The notes below the pieces were generated by a model, which had not been told where the DNA came from, ran no database searches, and saw only the letters and a list, made by a program, of their open reading frames with translations. This document shows, piece by piece, positions 34,906 through 43,699 of a DNA stretch of 64,000 bases. The first letter of the stretch is position 1. Each line of letters opens with the position of its first letter. The stretch is from the NCBI RefSeq assembly GCF_004365875.1, contig NZ_SODF01000002.1, forward strand, positions 2,296,971-2,360,970, written 5' to 3'. The DNA is from Kribbella kalugense (lineage in GTDB: Bacteria; Actinomycetota; Actinomycetes; Propionibacteriales; Kribbellaceae). A program made the position numbers and the translations under genes.

Positions 34906-35658
34906 TCAGGCTGGGCGGCGGCGGATCTTGTTGCCTAGCCAGACCAGGGGGTCGTACTTGCGGTCAGCGACGCGTTCCTTCATCGGGATGAGGGCGTTGT
35001 CGGTGATCTTGATGTGTTCGGGGCAGACCTCGGTGCAGCACTTGGTGATGTTGCAGAAGCCCAGACCGTGCTGCTCCTGCGCCGCGTGCTGCCGGTCGGC
35101 GGCGTCGAGCGGGTGCATGTCCAGCTCGGCGATCCGCATCAGGAACCGGGGACCGGAGAAGGATTCCTTGTTCTCCTCGTGGTCCCGGATCACGTGGCAG
35201 GTGTCCTGGCACAGGAAGCACTCGATGCACTTGCGGAACTCCTGCGAGCGCTCCACGTCGACCTGCTGCATCCGGTACTCGCCCGGCTTGACGTCCGCCG
35301 GCGGCTTGAAGGCTGGGATCTCGCGCGCCTTCTGGTAGTTGAACGACACGTCCGTGACCAGGTCCTTGATCACCGGGAACGTCCGCATCGGCGTGACCGT
35401 GACGACCTCGTCCTCTTCGAACGTGTTCATCCGGCACATGCACATCAGCTTCGGCATGCCGTTGATCTCGGCACTGCAGGAGCCGCACTTGCCGGCCTTG
35501 CAGTTCCACCGGACCGCCATGTCCGGGGTCTGGGTCGCCTGCAGCCGGTGGATGACGTCGAGGACGACCTCGCCCTCGTTCACCTCGACCTCGTAGTCCT
35601 TGAGCTCACCGCCCTCGGAGTCTCCCCGCCAAACGCGGAACTTCCCCTTGTAACTCAT
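34906..35658 (-). CDS. sdhB: succinate dehydrogenase iron-sulfur subunit
   Basis: 250 residues. The N-terminal plant-type [2Fe-2S] motif CKAGKCGSCSAEINGMPKLM and the C-terminal clusters CIECFLCQDTC and CNITKCCTEVCPE are intact. It passes electrons from the flavoprotein to menaquinone at the membrane subunit. The ATG overlaps the sdhA stop (ATGA). Gene order C-A-B in transcription and the cluster motifs match the Sdh1 enzyme of mycobacteria. Confidence 0.95.
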   Translation of the reverse strand: MSYKGKFRVWRGDSEGGELKDYEVEVNEGEVVLDVIHRLQATQTPDMAVRWNCKAGKCGSCSAEINGMPKLMCMCRMNTFEEDEVVTVTPMRTFPVIKDLVTDVSFNYQKAREIPAFKPPADVKPGEYRMQQVDVERSQEFRKCIECFLCQDTCHVIRDHEENKESFSGPRFLMRIAELDMHPLDAADRQHAAQEQHGLGFCNITKCCTEVCPEHIKITDNALIPMKERVADRKYDPLVWLGNKIRRRPA

Positions 35659-37532
35659 TTGGCGGGCAACTCCTCTTCGGTCAGGTACTTCGAGAGCTCG
35701 TCGAGCTCGAACAGTTCGAGTAGGTCCGGGCGCATCGGGATCTGCTGCTCCTCGGTCACGTCCACGCTGCCGTCGGACTCGAGCTTGCAGACCAGCAGCT
35801 TCTTGCGCCACTCGGCGTTCATACCCGGGAAGTCGTCGCGAGTGTGACCACCGCGCGACTCCTGCCGCAGCAGCGCGGCCTTCGCCACGCACTCGGACAC
35901 GGTCAGCATGTTGCGCAGGTCGAGGGCGAGGTGCCAGCCGGGGTTGAACTGCCGGTGACCCTCCACCGTCATCTTCGCGATCCGGCCGCGGAACTCGGCC
36001 AGCCGGCCGAGCGCCTGCTCCATCTCCTCTTCCTTGCGGATGATGCCGACCAGGTCGTTCATCGACTGCTGCAGCTCCTGGTGGATCGAGTACGGGTTCT
36101 CGCCACCCTCGAGCTCGAACGGCGCCAGCGCTTCGGTCGCCGCCGTGTCGACATCGGCCTCGTCGATCTTCGGCCGCTCCTGCAGGGAGTCGACGTACGT
36201 CGAGGCGCCCATGCCGGCCCGCCGTCCGAAGACCAGCAGGTCGGACAGCGAGTTGCCACCGAGCCGGTTCGAGCCGTGCATACCGCCGGCGACCTCACCA
36301 GCCGCGAAGAGACCCGGTACGACGGACGAAGCGGTGTCCGGGTCGACCTCGACCCCACCCATCACGTAGTGACAGGTCGGACCGACCTCCATCGGCTCCT
36401 TGGTGATGTCGACGTCCGCCAGCTCCTTGAACTGGTGGTGCATCGACGGCAGCCGCCGGGTGATCTCCTCGGCCGGGAGCCGGGTCGACACATCCAGGAA
36501 CACACCGCCGTGCGGCGTACCGCGGCCGGCTTTGACCTCGGAGTTGATCGCGCGGGCGACCTCGTCGCGGGGCAGCAGCTCCGGTGGACGCCGGTTGTTG
36601 TCGGCGTCCTTGTACCAGCGGTCGGCCTCTTCCTCGGTGTCGGCGTACTGCGCCCGGAACACGTCCGGCACGTACTCGAACATGAACCGCTTGCCCTCGG
36701 AGTTCTTCAGTACGCCGCCGTCGCCGCGGACCGACTCCGTGACCAGGATCCCCTTCACCGACGGCGGCCAGACCATGCCGGTCGGGTGGAACTGGATGAA
36801 CTCCATGTTGATCAGCGTCGCGCCGGCCCGCATCGCGAGGGCGTGCCCGTCGCCGGTGTACTCCCAGGAGTTCGAGGTCACCTTGAAGGACTTGCCGACA
36901 CCGCCGGTGGCCAGGATGACCGCGGGTGCGTCGAACAGGATGAACCGGCCCGACTCACGCCAGTACCCGAAGGCGCCGGAGACGGCCTCGCCGTCCTTCA
37001 TGAGCTCGGTGATGGTGCACTCGGCGTACACCTTGAGGTTGGCCTCATAGTCGCCGGTGGCCTCGAAGTCCTCCTGCTGCAGCGAGACGATCTTCTGCTG
37101 CAGGGTGCGGATCAGCTCCAGGCCGGTGCGGTCGCCGACGTGCGCGAGCCGAGGGTAGGTGTGACCGCCGAAGTTGCGCTGGCTGATCCGGCCGTCCGGC
37201 GTGCGGTCGAACAGCGCGCCGTACGTCTCCAGCTCCCAGACCCGGTCGGGGGCTTCCTGCGCGTGCAGCTCGGCCATCCGCCAGTTGTTCAGGAACTTGC
37301 CGCCTCGCATGGTGTCACCGAAGTGCACCTGCCAGTTGTCCTTCGAGTTGACGTTGCCCATCGCGGCCGCGGCACCGCCCTCGGCCATCACCGTGTGCGC
37401 CTTGCCGAACAGCGACTTGCAGATGATCGCGGTCCGCTTGCCTTGCTCACGGGCTTCGATCGCCGCACGCAGGCCGGCGCCGCCGGCCCCGATCACGACG
37501 ACGTCGTACGAGTGTCGTTCCAGCTCAGTCAT
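35655..37532 (-). CDS. sdhA: succinate dehydrogenase flavoprotein subunit
   Basis: 625 residues. FAD-binding VVVIGAGGAGLRAAIEA at residues 10-26, the covalent flavin His in FGGHTYPR, and the active-site segment GGMHGSNRLGGNSL are present. It oxidises succinate to fumarate in the citric acid cycle. It starts 16 nt downstream of sdhC and overlaps sdhB by 4 nt. Confidence 0.96.
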   Translation of the reverse strand: MTELERHSYDVVVIGAGGAGLRAAIEAREQGKRTAIICKSLFGKAHTVMAEGGAAAAMGNVNSKDNWQVHFGDTMRGGKFLNNWRMAELHAQEAPDRVWELETYGALFDRTPDGRISQRNFGGHTYPRLAHVGDRTGLELIRTLQQKIVSLQQEDFEATGDYEANLKVYAECTITELMKDGEAVSGAFGYWRESGRFILFDAPAVILATGGVGKSFKVTSNSWEYTGDGHALAMRAGATLINMEFIQFHPTGMVWPPSVKGILVTESVRGDGGVLKNSEGKRFMFEYVPDVFRAQYADTEEEADRWYKDADNNRRPPELLPRDEVARAINSEVKAGRGTPHGGVFLDVSTRLPAEEITRRLPSMHHQFKELADVDITKEPMEVGPTCHYVMGGVEVDPDTASSVVPGLFAAGEVAGGMHGSNRLGGNSLSDLLVFGRRAGMGASTYVDSLQERPKIDEADVDTAATEALAPFELEGGENPYSIHQELQQSMNDLVGIIRKEEEMEQALGRLAEFRGRIAKMTVEGHRQFNPGWHLALDLRNMLTVSECVAKAALLRQESRGGHTRDDFPGMNAEWRKKLLVCKLESDGSVDVTEEQQIPMRPDLLELFELDELSKYLTEEELPAK

Positions 37533-37548
37533 ATTTCGAGATTCCCGG

Positions 37549-38349
37549 TCAGTTGATGATGCGCAGGTCGGAGAACCAGCCGGCCGACAGCGCCATGATG
37601 TAGAAGTCGGTCAGGATCACGGTGAACAGCGACGTCATCGCGAAGGTTCCGTGCTTCGGGTTCAGCTTGGACACGAAGGTCCAGTACCGATAGCGCATCG
37701 GGTGCTTGGAGAAGTTCTTCAGCCGGCCGCCGACGATGTGCCGGCAGGCGTGGCAGGACAGCGTGTACAGCCACAGTGCGATCAGGTTCACCCAGATGAT
37801 CACCGTGCCGAGACCGATGCCGAAGCCGCCGCCCTTGCCGTGGAAGGCCTGGATGCCGTCGTAGACGTTCAGCAGACCGAAGACCAGCGCGCCGTAGAAG
37901 AAGTAGCGGTGCAGGTTCAGCGCGATCAGCGGGAACTTCCGCTCACCGGTGTAGCTCTTGTGCGGCTCGGGCACCGCGCACGCGGCCGGCGCGAAGAACA
38001 GCGACCGGTAGCCCGCCTTGCGGTAGTAGTAGCAGGTGCCGCGGAAGCCGGCCAGGATCACGAACGTGATCAGGCTGAACGGCAGGAAGCGGGGGAAGTT
38101 GCCGAACCAGGTGCCGAGATGGCTGGAGCCCTCGACACAGCTGCTGGTCACACAGGGCGAGTACAGCGGCGTCAGGTAGTGAAAGTCACCGACCCAGTAC
38201 CACTTGTTCATGAAGATCCGGATCGTCGCGTAGACGACGAAGAACAGCAGGATCACGCCGATCCGCAACGGCGCGAGCCACCAACGATCCGATCTTGCGG
38301 TCTTGAGGCCGACTTGAGCGCGGCCCGGTGCACTTACTCCGGTGGCCAT
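37549..38349 (-). CDS. sdhC: succinate dehydrogenase membrane anchor (cytochrome b-like), Sdh1 type
   Basis: 266 residues with five hydrophobic segments. Candidate heme/quinone His residues lie in NLHRYFFYG and LSCHACRHIVGG. It corresponds to the single large anchor subunit of actinobacterial Sdh1 rather than separate short SdhC and SdhD. Its start overlaps the stop of the 97-residue gene upstream by one base (TGATG), so the four genes form one operon. Confidence 0.88.
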   Translation of the reverse strand: MATGVSAPGRAQVGLKTARSDRWWLAPLRIGVILLFFVVYATIRIFMNKWYWVGDFHYLTPLYSPCVTSSCVEGSSHLGTWFGNFPRFLPFSLITFVILAGFRGTCYYYRKAGYRSLFFAPAACAVPEPHKSYTGERKFPLIALNLHRYFFYGALVFGLLNVYDGIQAFHGKGGGFGIGLGTVIIWVNLIALWLYTLSCHACRHIVGGRLKNFSKHPMRYRYWTFVSKLNPKHGTFAMTSLFTVILTDFYIMALSAGWFSDLRIIN

Positions 38350-38642
38350 CAGGGAGCGTGCCTGTCAGGCGCGCCGAAGCCTTCATGCTCCGCGTCGGTC
38401 CACATGGACGCGTCATACTCCACGTCGGGAATCTCCTCGAGTTCCTCCGGAACGGGTCCGGGCCTGTGCCTGGGGTCGGGCGGGCCGAGTTCTGCGAGAT
38501 CGTCGCTGAGTCGAGCCACATCGGACACCAGGCGGCGAATGCCGAGGGTGTCACCGTACTCCTGGCTCAGTTTGCCGACGGCACCATGTAGCCCTTCGAG
38601 CGCGCGGACGACTGCGGCAACTCCGCTGTTGCCTTCACCCAT
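38349..38642 (-). CDS. small hypothetical protein leading the sdh operon
   Basis: 97 residues, soluble, with a helical N-terminal half (heptad-like Leu/Val spacing, residues 8-52) and a Pro/Glu-rich C-terminal tail (EELEEIPDVEYDASMWTDAE). No known family. GGAG lies five nt before the ATG. Stop-start overlap with sdhC argues for a role in assembly or regulation of the complex, which is inference. Confidence 0.65.
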   Translation of the reverse strand: MGEGNSGVAAVVRALEGLHGAVGKLSQEYGDTLGIRRLVSDVARLSDDLAELGPPDPRHRPGPVPEELEEIPDVEYDASMWTDAEHEGFGAPDRHAP

Positions 38643-38744
38643 CTCGACTCCAGTAATGGTTATGTAGCTGTCAGTATGGGCACACTTTGCCCCTGCCGAG
38701 CGCCCAACGGAAGACCCCTCGGTACGGCGTGTTCCCGGTTAGGG

Positions 38745-39377
38745 TCACCTCAGTTGCGACCGTGCCGACGGGTGGAGTAATGGGACGAATCCGGCTTGCA
38801 GGACAGCAAGATTCGCCGGCGGCGTGAGCACCTCGGCCTCGTGCAATCCGGGTGGCCGGCGCGGTTCGCCGTACCCCGTCCAGGACCAGGGCAGGACCTG
38901 GTGGTCGAGGATCAGGGCCGGACTTCCGTCGTACCGGATCATGGCGCCGTCGGGGAGGTCGGCCAGCGGCTGGACCGTGGTGCGTTGCCGTCTGGTTCGA
39001 GGCTCGACGCGCTCGCTGTGGAGTTGTGCGTCCATCGTCGCGGCGCGGGGACGCTCGCTGAGGTTGCGGGCTTGCGCCCAGGCGCCGGCGTAGTTGAGGA
39101 AATCCCTGCGCCGGCAGTAATGACATGGTCGATGGCCGGCGGCGAGGGCGACCGCTTCGTCGAAGAAGAACAGGGCGGTCCAGCGTCCGGGCGGCATCGG
39201 ATCGCGCCGGATCCCCTTCCAGTCAAGGACGCAGCAGATCCACGCCTTCGACCGCCAGCGGGTGGTGCCGAGGCGGCGGTCCGGGCCGTGCAGGCTGCCG
39301 CGGTTGCCCATCAGCAGACCGCGGCCGGGGTCGGCGACGATCTCCTGAGTGGGTAAAACCCTGTTCTGCAACGGCAT
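38745..39377 (-). CDS. conserved hypothetical protein with CxxC zinc-knuckle-like motif
   Basis: 210 residues. A central GHRPCHYCRRRDF resembles the zinc-binding knuckle of Ada-type or HNH-like proteins but a second Cys pair is not obvious. The C-terminal part carries a small beta domain (DGAMIRYDGSPALILDHQ). CATGAT six nt before the ATG suggests a leaderless mRNA. Divergent from the Nudix gene across 49 nt. Function unknown. Confidence 0.7.
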   Translation of the reverse strand: MPLQNRVLPTQEIVADPGRGLLMGNRGSLHGPDRRLGTTRWRSKAWICCVLDWKGIRRDPMPPGRWTALFFFDEAVALAAGHRPCHYCRRRDFLNYAGAWAQARNLSERPRAATMDAQLHSERVEPRTRRQRTTVQPLADLPDGAMIRYDGSPALILDHQVLPWSWTGYGEPRRPPGLHEAEVLTPPANLAVLQAGFVPLLHPSARSQLR

Positions 39378-39426
39378 ACGGGCATCATGTCGGACTCGAC
39401 GGACACTTTCTGGCAGAGTCGCGACA

Positions 39427-39789
39427 ATGCAGACAGTTGTAGGAGTCGCCGTCGTACGGGATGGCCTCGTGTTGGCGGCGTACCGGCCGGACGCCGGCTG
39501 GGAGTTCCCGGGCGGGAAGGTCGAGCCGGGGGAGACCGACGAGCAGGCCGCGGTCCGGGAGATCCGCGAGGAGCTCGACCTGGAGATCAAGGTCGGCGAG
39601 TCGCTCGGGCCGGGTGTGGACATCTCGGCGGACTACCGGCTGCACGTCTACCTGGCCAACGCCGTCGCCGGCGATCCGGTACTGCGGGAGCACTCGGAGC
39701 TCAGGTGGTTCGCGGCCGCGGAGCTGGTCGAGGCGGACTGGCTGGAGCCCGACAGGCCCTTCGTCCGGGCGCTGCGCACGCGACTCTGA
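39427..39789 (+). CDS. Nudix hydrolase, MutT/8-oxo-dGTP type
   Basis: 120 residues. The Nudix box is perfect (Gly30 to Leu52, with GKVEPGETDEQ then REIREEL), including the REXXEE core. Short MutT-like proteins of this form clean oxidised nucleotides or act on other nucleoside diphosphate derivatives. The ATG is set by CAGAGT (39414-39419) seven nt upstream; in-frame reading upstream has no start signal. Confidence 0.88.
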   Translation: MQTVVGVAVVRDGLVLAAYRPDAGWEFPGGKVEPGETDEQAAVREIREELDLEIKVGESLGPGVDISADYRLHVYLANAVAGDPVLREHSELRWFAAAELVEADWLEPDRPFVRALRTRL

Positions 39790-39840
39790 GTGGCGGAACT
39801 CACACTGCTACCCGCCATCGGAAGCTCACGCTCAGGAACT

Positions 39841-39864
39841 GTATGGGTTGTTTGTATGGGTTGT
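39841..39864. repeat. 13-bp period direct repeat upstream of small HTH gene
   Basis: GTATGGGTTGT occurs at 39841-39851 and again at 39854-39864 in the 140-nt space between the Nudix gene and the small LuxR-type gene. Two directly repeated 11-mers just over one helical turn apart look like a regulator binding site. Confidence 0.5.
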
Positions 39865-39929
39865 ACCTGGTGAGTGGTCTAACCCGCCGACGAGAATCCT
39901 GCCCTGAGACTTCTGGGGAGGAGTGAGGT

Positions 39930-40241
39930 ATGTCGGTGTTTCCGGCAGTCCCGGTGGTGCGAAGAGAAGCCATTCACGAGGCATCCAGCGCGCCTGAGGT
40001 CGTCTGCGAGGTGTACGAGCTCGGCTCGCACCGGCGTACTCCGGCCGCGGTCAGGGAGCTGACCAGCCGCCAGGTGACGATCGGCCGGATGATGTCCACC
40101 GGCGCGAAGGACGCCGCGATCGCGCGCGACCTGGGGCTGTCGCTGCGGACCGTGCGGTCCGAGATCAGCGCGCTGATCGCCGGCCTCGGCGCGAAGTCCC
40201 GGTTCCAGGCGGGCTGCCTGCTCGTTCGCCGCTTCGGCTGA
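39930..40241 (+). CDS. small LuxR-type HTH protein
   Basis: 103 residues. Only a C-terminal LuxR/FixJ-like helix-turn-helix is present (AAIARDLGLSLRTVRSEISA, about residues 60-80) with the usual trailing dimerisation helix; there is no receiver or autoinducer domain. The GGGGAGGAG ribosome site is among the strongest in the window. A stand-alone DNA-binding regulator, target unknown. Confidence 0.8.
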   Translation: MSVFPAVPVVRREAIHEASSAPEVVCEVYELGSHRRTPAAVRELTSRQVTIGRMMSTGAKDAAIARDLGLSLRTVRSEISALIAGLGAKSRFQAGCLLVRRFG

Positions 40242-40276
40242 GAAAAACTGTCCTCGCGCCGACGTAGGCTTTCGGC

Positions 40277-41188
40277 ATGGCTGAGCTTGCTGCGCGCCGG
40301 TTGATGCTGGTGCATGCCCACCCGGACGACGAAACCATCAACAACGGTGTGACGATGGCGCGATATGTGGCCGAGGGAGCGCACGTCACGCTGATCACCT
40401 GCACCCTCGGTGAGGAGGGCGAGGTTCTGGTCCCCGATCTGGCCCATCTGGCCGCCGATCAGGAGGACGGCCTCGGTCAGCACCGGATCGGTGAGCTCGC
40501 GGACGCGATGGCCGAGCTCGGCGTCACCGACCACCGCTTCCTCGGCGGCCCGGGCAAGTACCGCGACACCGGGATGATCTACAACGACGAGGGCAACGCC
40601 GACGTACCGCCGGAGACCCGCAAGGACAGCTTCTGGCAGGCCGATCTGGTGGCCGCGGCCAACGACCTGGTCCCGGTCATCCGCGAGGTCCGCCCGCAGG
40701 TCCTGATCACCTACGACCAGTACGGCAACTACGGTCACCCCGACCACATCAAGGCTCACCGCGTCGCGACGTACGCCGCGGACCTGGCCGCCGCCCGGTC
40801 GTACCGGGAGGACCTCGGCCCGGCCTGGGACATCCCGAAGATCTACTGGACGGCGATGGCCGAGTCGCGGATGCGCTCGCAGTTGCGGCTGCTCCGCGAG
40901 GCCGGCGACACGACCACGTTCGAGGGCATGGACCCGGACGGTCCGATGCCGCCGATGATCACGCCGGACCGGCTGATCGACTGCGTGATCGAGGGCGAGC
41001 AGTTCATCGACCGGAAGATGAACGCGATGAAGGCGCACGCCACCCAGATCACCGTCGACGGCCCGTTCTTCGCCCTGTCGAACAACGCCGGCAACCAGAT
41101 CTGGAGCGCCGAGCCGTACCGCCTGGTCAAGGGCACCGCCGCCCCGGACGCCGACGGCGTGGAGCACGACCTGTTCGCCGGCCTGTAG
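40277..41188 (+). CDS. mshB: N-acetyl-1-D-myo-inositol-2-amino-2-deoxyglucopyranoside deacetylase
   Basis: 303 residues. The PIG-L zinc motif AHPDDE (residues 14-19; His15 and Asp18 are ligands) and the later GNYGHPDHIKAH are intact, and the length matches MshB. It deacetylates GlcNAc-inositol in mycothiol synthesis, showing that the host makes mycothiol. TAGGCT (40265-40270) six nt before the ATG marks a leaderless start. Confidence 0.94.
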   Translation: MAELAARRLMLVHAHPDDETINNGVTMARYVAEGAHVTLITCTLGEEGEVLVPDLAHLAADQEDGLGQHRIGELADAMAELGVTDHRFLGGPGKYRDTGMIYNDEGNADVPPETRKDSFWQADLVAAANDLVPVIREVRPQVLITYDQYGNYGHPDHIKAHRVATYAADLAAARSYREDLGPAWDIPKIYWTAMAESRMRSQLRLLREAGDTTTFEGMDPDGPMPPMITPDRLIDCVIEGEQFIDRKMNAMKAHATQITVDGPFFALSNNAGNQIWSAEPYRLVKGTAAPDADGVEHDLFAGL

Positions 41189-41273
41189 ACGATTTCCCCG
41201 GGCGAGCTGTGAGGTGACCGTTCCCACACGCTCGGTTGAGGCATCAACCTTCCAGCGGGCATAACCTGCTGGG

Positions 41274-41792
41274 GTGTCCTCAACCGAGCCGAGTGGGAGC
41301 GTTCCCCCTGCGGAGTTCCGGGCTGCGCTCGGGCGGTTCGCGTCGGGGATCACGATCATGAGCACGCTGCAGGACGGCGTCGCGCACGCGATGACCGCGA
41401 ACGCGTTCACCTCGGTCTCGCTCGACCCGCCGCTGGTGCTGGTCTGCGTGGACAAGGGCGTCCGGATGCACGCCGCCGTACTCGATTGTGGGTACTGGGC
41501 CGCGTCCGTGCTGTCCGGGGCACAGCGATCGATCGCGGAGCGGTTCGCGCGGTCCGGCCGGGATCTGTACAGCCAGTTCGACGGCATCGGTACGACGGCC
41601 GGCCCGAAGACCGGCTGCCCGGTGGTCGACGGCTCGCTGTCGTGGCTCGAGTGCCGGACCTGGGCGACGTACGACGGGGGCGATCACACGATCGTGGTCG
41701 GCGAGGTGCTGAGCCTCGGCGACGGCGAACCGGCCGACCCGAGCGCGCTGATATACCACTCCAGCCACTACCGGGAACTGCCCGGAAACTGA
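41274..41792 (+). CDS. flavin reductase-family FMN-binding protein
   Basis: 172 residues, split-barrel flavin reductase. Typical motifs are FASGITIMS at the start, TANAFTSVSLDPPLVLVCV, and the C-terminal YHSSHYREL. Such proteins supply reduced flavin to monooxygenases or act alone. TAACCT (41262-41267) ends six nt before the GTG start. A hairpin follows the gene. Confidence 0.9.
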   Translation: MSSTEPSGSVPPAEFRAALGRFASGITIMSTLQDGVAHAMTANAFTSVSLDPPLVLVCVDKGVRMHAAVLDCGYWAASVLSGAQRSIAERFARSGRDLYSQFDGIGTTAGPKTGCPVVDGSLSWLECRTWATYDGGDHTIVVGEVLSLGDGEPADPSALIYHSSHYRELPGN

Positions 41793-41813
41793 CCGTTACC
41801 ACTGCGTCAGGGC

Positions 41814-41834
41814 GGGGCAGATAGGGGCTGCCCC
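41814..41834 (+). terminator. probable terminator hairpin after flavin reductase gene
   Basis: GGGGCAG (41814-41820) pairs with CTGCCCC (41828-41834) across a 7-nt loop; the word GGGGCTGCCCC recurs at 41846-41856. There is no U-tract. Confidence 0.55.
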
Positions 41835-41914
41835 GACGGTCAAGAGGGGCTGCCCCGTCCCGTAGGATGTCCGCTTGCGCCTTGACCATGGCTCGAGCAG
41901 GAGGACTCTGTCCG

Positions 41915-43693
41915 GTGGGGAGAAAGCAGCTCGCGGGGATCATCGCCGCCGCGGGACTCGGTGTGCTCGTCGTGGGGTACGGGGCGGCGTTCGCGTTCGC
42001 CGGCGACAAGATTCCCGGTGACACGACCGTCCTCGGTATTCCGATCGGCGGTCTCTCCAAGGGCGACGCCAAGGCCAAGCTCGAGGCCGGCCTCCAGGAC
42101 CGGATCAGCGCCCCGATCGCGCTGAAGGCGGGCGAGACGAAGTTCACCGTCGCGCCGGCCGACGCAGGCCTGTCGGTGGACGTCGACGCGACGGTCGAGG
42201 CCGCGGGCGCGGGCCGCAGCCTGGCCCCGGGCCGGATCTGGCACGCCCTCACCGGCGGTGACGCGGTCGAGCCGGTCGTGGCCAAGGACGACGCGAGGCT
42301 GAAGACCGCCATCGACAAGCTCGCCGCGCAGGTGAACCGGCCGGCCACCGAGGGCACGATCACGTTCAAGGGCACGCAGCCGGTCACGCACCAGCCGGCC
42401 CAGGGGTTGCAGCTGGACGCCGCGAAGGCGCCGGCGGCGGTCGTCGCGGCGTACCCCTCGGACGGGAACCCGAAGGACCTTCCGGTCGGGGTGACCGAGC
42501 CGAAGGCCGGGACCGACGCGATCAAGAAGGCGCTGACTGACTTCGCCGAGCCGGCGATGTCCGGCCCGGTCCGGCTGACTGTCGGCTCCAAGTCGGTCGA
42601 CCTGCTGCCGGCCGAGATCGCGCCGGCGCTGACGCTGACCGCGCAGCAGGGCGACGTGATCCCGTCTTTGAACACGAAGGCGCTGGAGCCGTTGTTCCAG
42701 CGGCGGTTCAAGTCGCTGGAGACGCTGCCGAAGGACGCCACGGTGCAGATCGTCGGCGCCGCTCCGAAGGTGATCCCGGCAGTCGACGGCAACATCGTCG
42801 ACCGGTCGAAGGTCGGAGCCGCGATCCTCGCGATCCTGCCGAAGCCGGCCGGCGAGCGACGGGCCGCCGTACCGCTGACGCACTCGAAGGCGGCGTTCAC
42901 CACCGAGCAGGCGACGGCGCTCGGGATCACCCAGAAGATGGGCGAGTTCGCCACCCAGTTCCCGCACGCGCCGTACCGCAACATCAACATCGGGCACGCG
43001 GCCGCGAAGATCAACGGGACCCTGGTGAAGCCGGGCGACACGTTCAGCCTGAACAAGATCGTCGGTGAGCGGACCAAGGAGAACGGGTTCACCGAGGGCA
43101 ACATCATCAGCGGCGGGAAGTTCGTCCTCGACCTCGGCGGTGGGGTGTCGCAGTCGGCGACGACGACGTTCAACGCGGCCTTCTTCGCCGGGTTGAAGAT
43201 CCTCGAGCACAAGGCGCACAGCGTCTACATCTCGCGCTACCCGGTCGGCCGGGAGGCGACCGTCGCGTGGCCGGCGGTCGACCTGAAGTTCCTGAACGAC
43301 TCCGGCCACGGGGTCCTGGTGCAGACGATCTTCAAGGCGTCCACACCGGGGAACTCGGGCAGCATCCGGGTGATCATCTGGGGCACGAAGGTCTGGGACA
43401 TCACCGCCGGGCAGTCGGAGAAGTCGAACTTCCGCCAGCCCAACGTGGTCTACAACACCAAGTCAGACTGCCGCGTCCAGGCGCCCTCGCAGGGTTTCGA
43501 CATCACCGTCTACCGGTACTTCGCGAAGAACGGCGCCCGGGTCAAGACCGAGCAGTTCACCACGAAGTACAACCCCGCCGACGACATCCGCTGCGGCCCG
43601 AAGCCCGGCACCACCACGCCGCCGCCACCGGGCACCACACCGCCGCCGGGCCGGGTCAAGCCGTCGATCCCCACCACCCGGCCGGCCAGCTGA
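41915..43693 (+). CDS. VanW-family exported protein with peptidoglycan-binding repeats
   Basis: 592 residues. An N-terminal membrane anchor (residues 5-28) is followed by two PG_binding_4-like repeats (ALKAGETKFTVAPADAGLSV and a second copy near residue 215) and a VanW domain (PGDTFSLNKIVGERT, LGGGVSQSATTTFNAAF). A Pro-rich tail ends the protein. VanW proteins act at the cell wall, function undefined. The GTG after AGGAGG (41899-41904) is chosen; TAGGAT at 41863-41868 is a likely -10 box. Confidence 0.85.
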   Translation: MGRKQLAGIIAAAGLGVLVVGYGAAFAFAGDKIPGDTTVLGIPIGGLSKGDAKAKLEAGLQDRISAPIALKAGETKFTVAPADAGLSVDVDATVEAAGAGRSLAPGRIWHALTGGDAVEPVVAKDDARLKTAIDKLAAQVNRPATEGTITFKGTQPVTHQPAQGLQLDAAKAPAAVVAAYPSDGNPKDLPVGVTEPKAGTDAIKKALTDFAEPAMSGPVRLTVGSKSVDLLPAEIAPALTLTAQQGDVIPSLNTKALEPLFQRRFKSLETLPKDATVQIVGAAPKVIPAVDGNIVDRSKVGAAILAILPKPAGERRAAVPLTHSKAAFTTEQATALGITQKMGEFATQFPHAPYRNINIGHAAAKINGTLVKPGDTFSLNKIVGERTKENGFTEGNIISGGKFVLDLGGGVSQSATTTFNAAFFAGLKILEHKAHSVYISRYPVGREATVAWPAVDLKFLNDSGHGVLVQTIFKASTPGNSGSIRVIIWGTKVWDITAGQSEKSNFRQPNVVYNTKSDCRVQAPSQGFDITVYRYFAKNGARVKTEQFTTKYNPADDIRCGPKPGTTTPPPPGTTPPPGRVKPSIPTTRPAS

Positions 43694-43699
43694 GGTCCG

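Noticed and set aside
35844..37556. 570-codon open frame on the plus strand
   Set aside because: It lies wholly antisense to sdhA, has Arg/Val/Asp-heavy low-complexity composition and no start signal; it is a GC-rich shadow.
41407..43212. 601-codon open frame on the minus strand
   Set aside because: Antisense to the flavin reductase and VanW genes, with no domain and Ser/Ala-biased composition.
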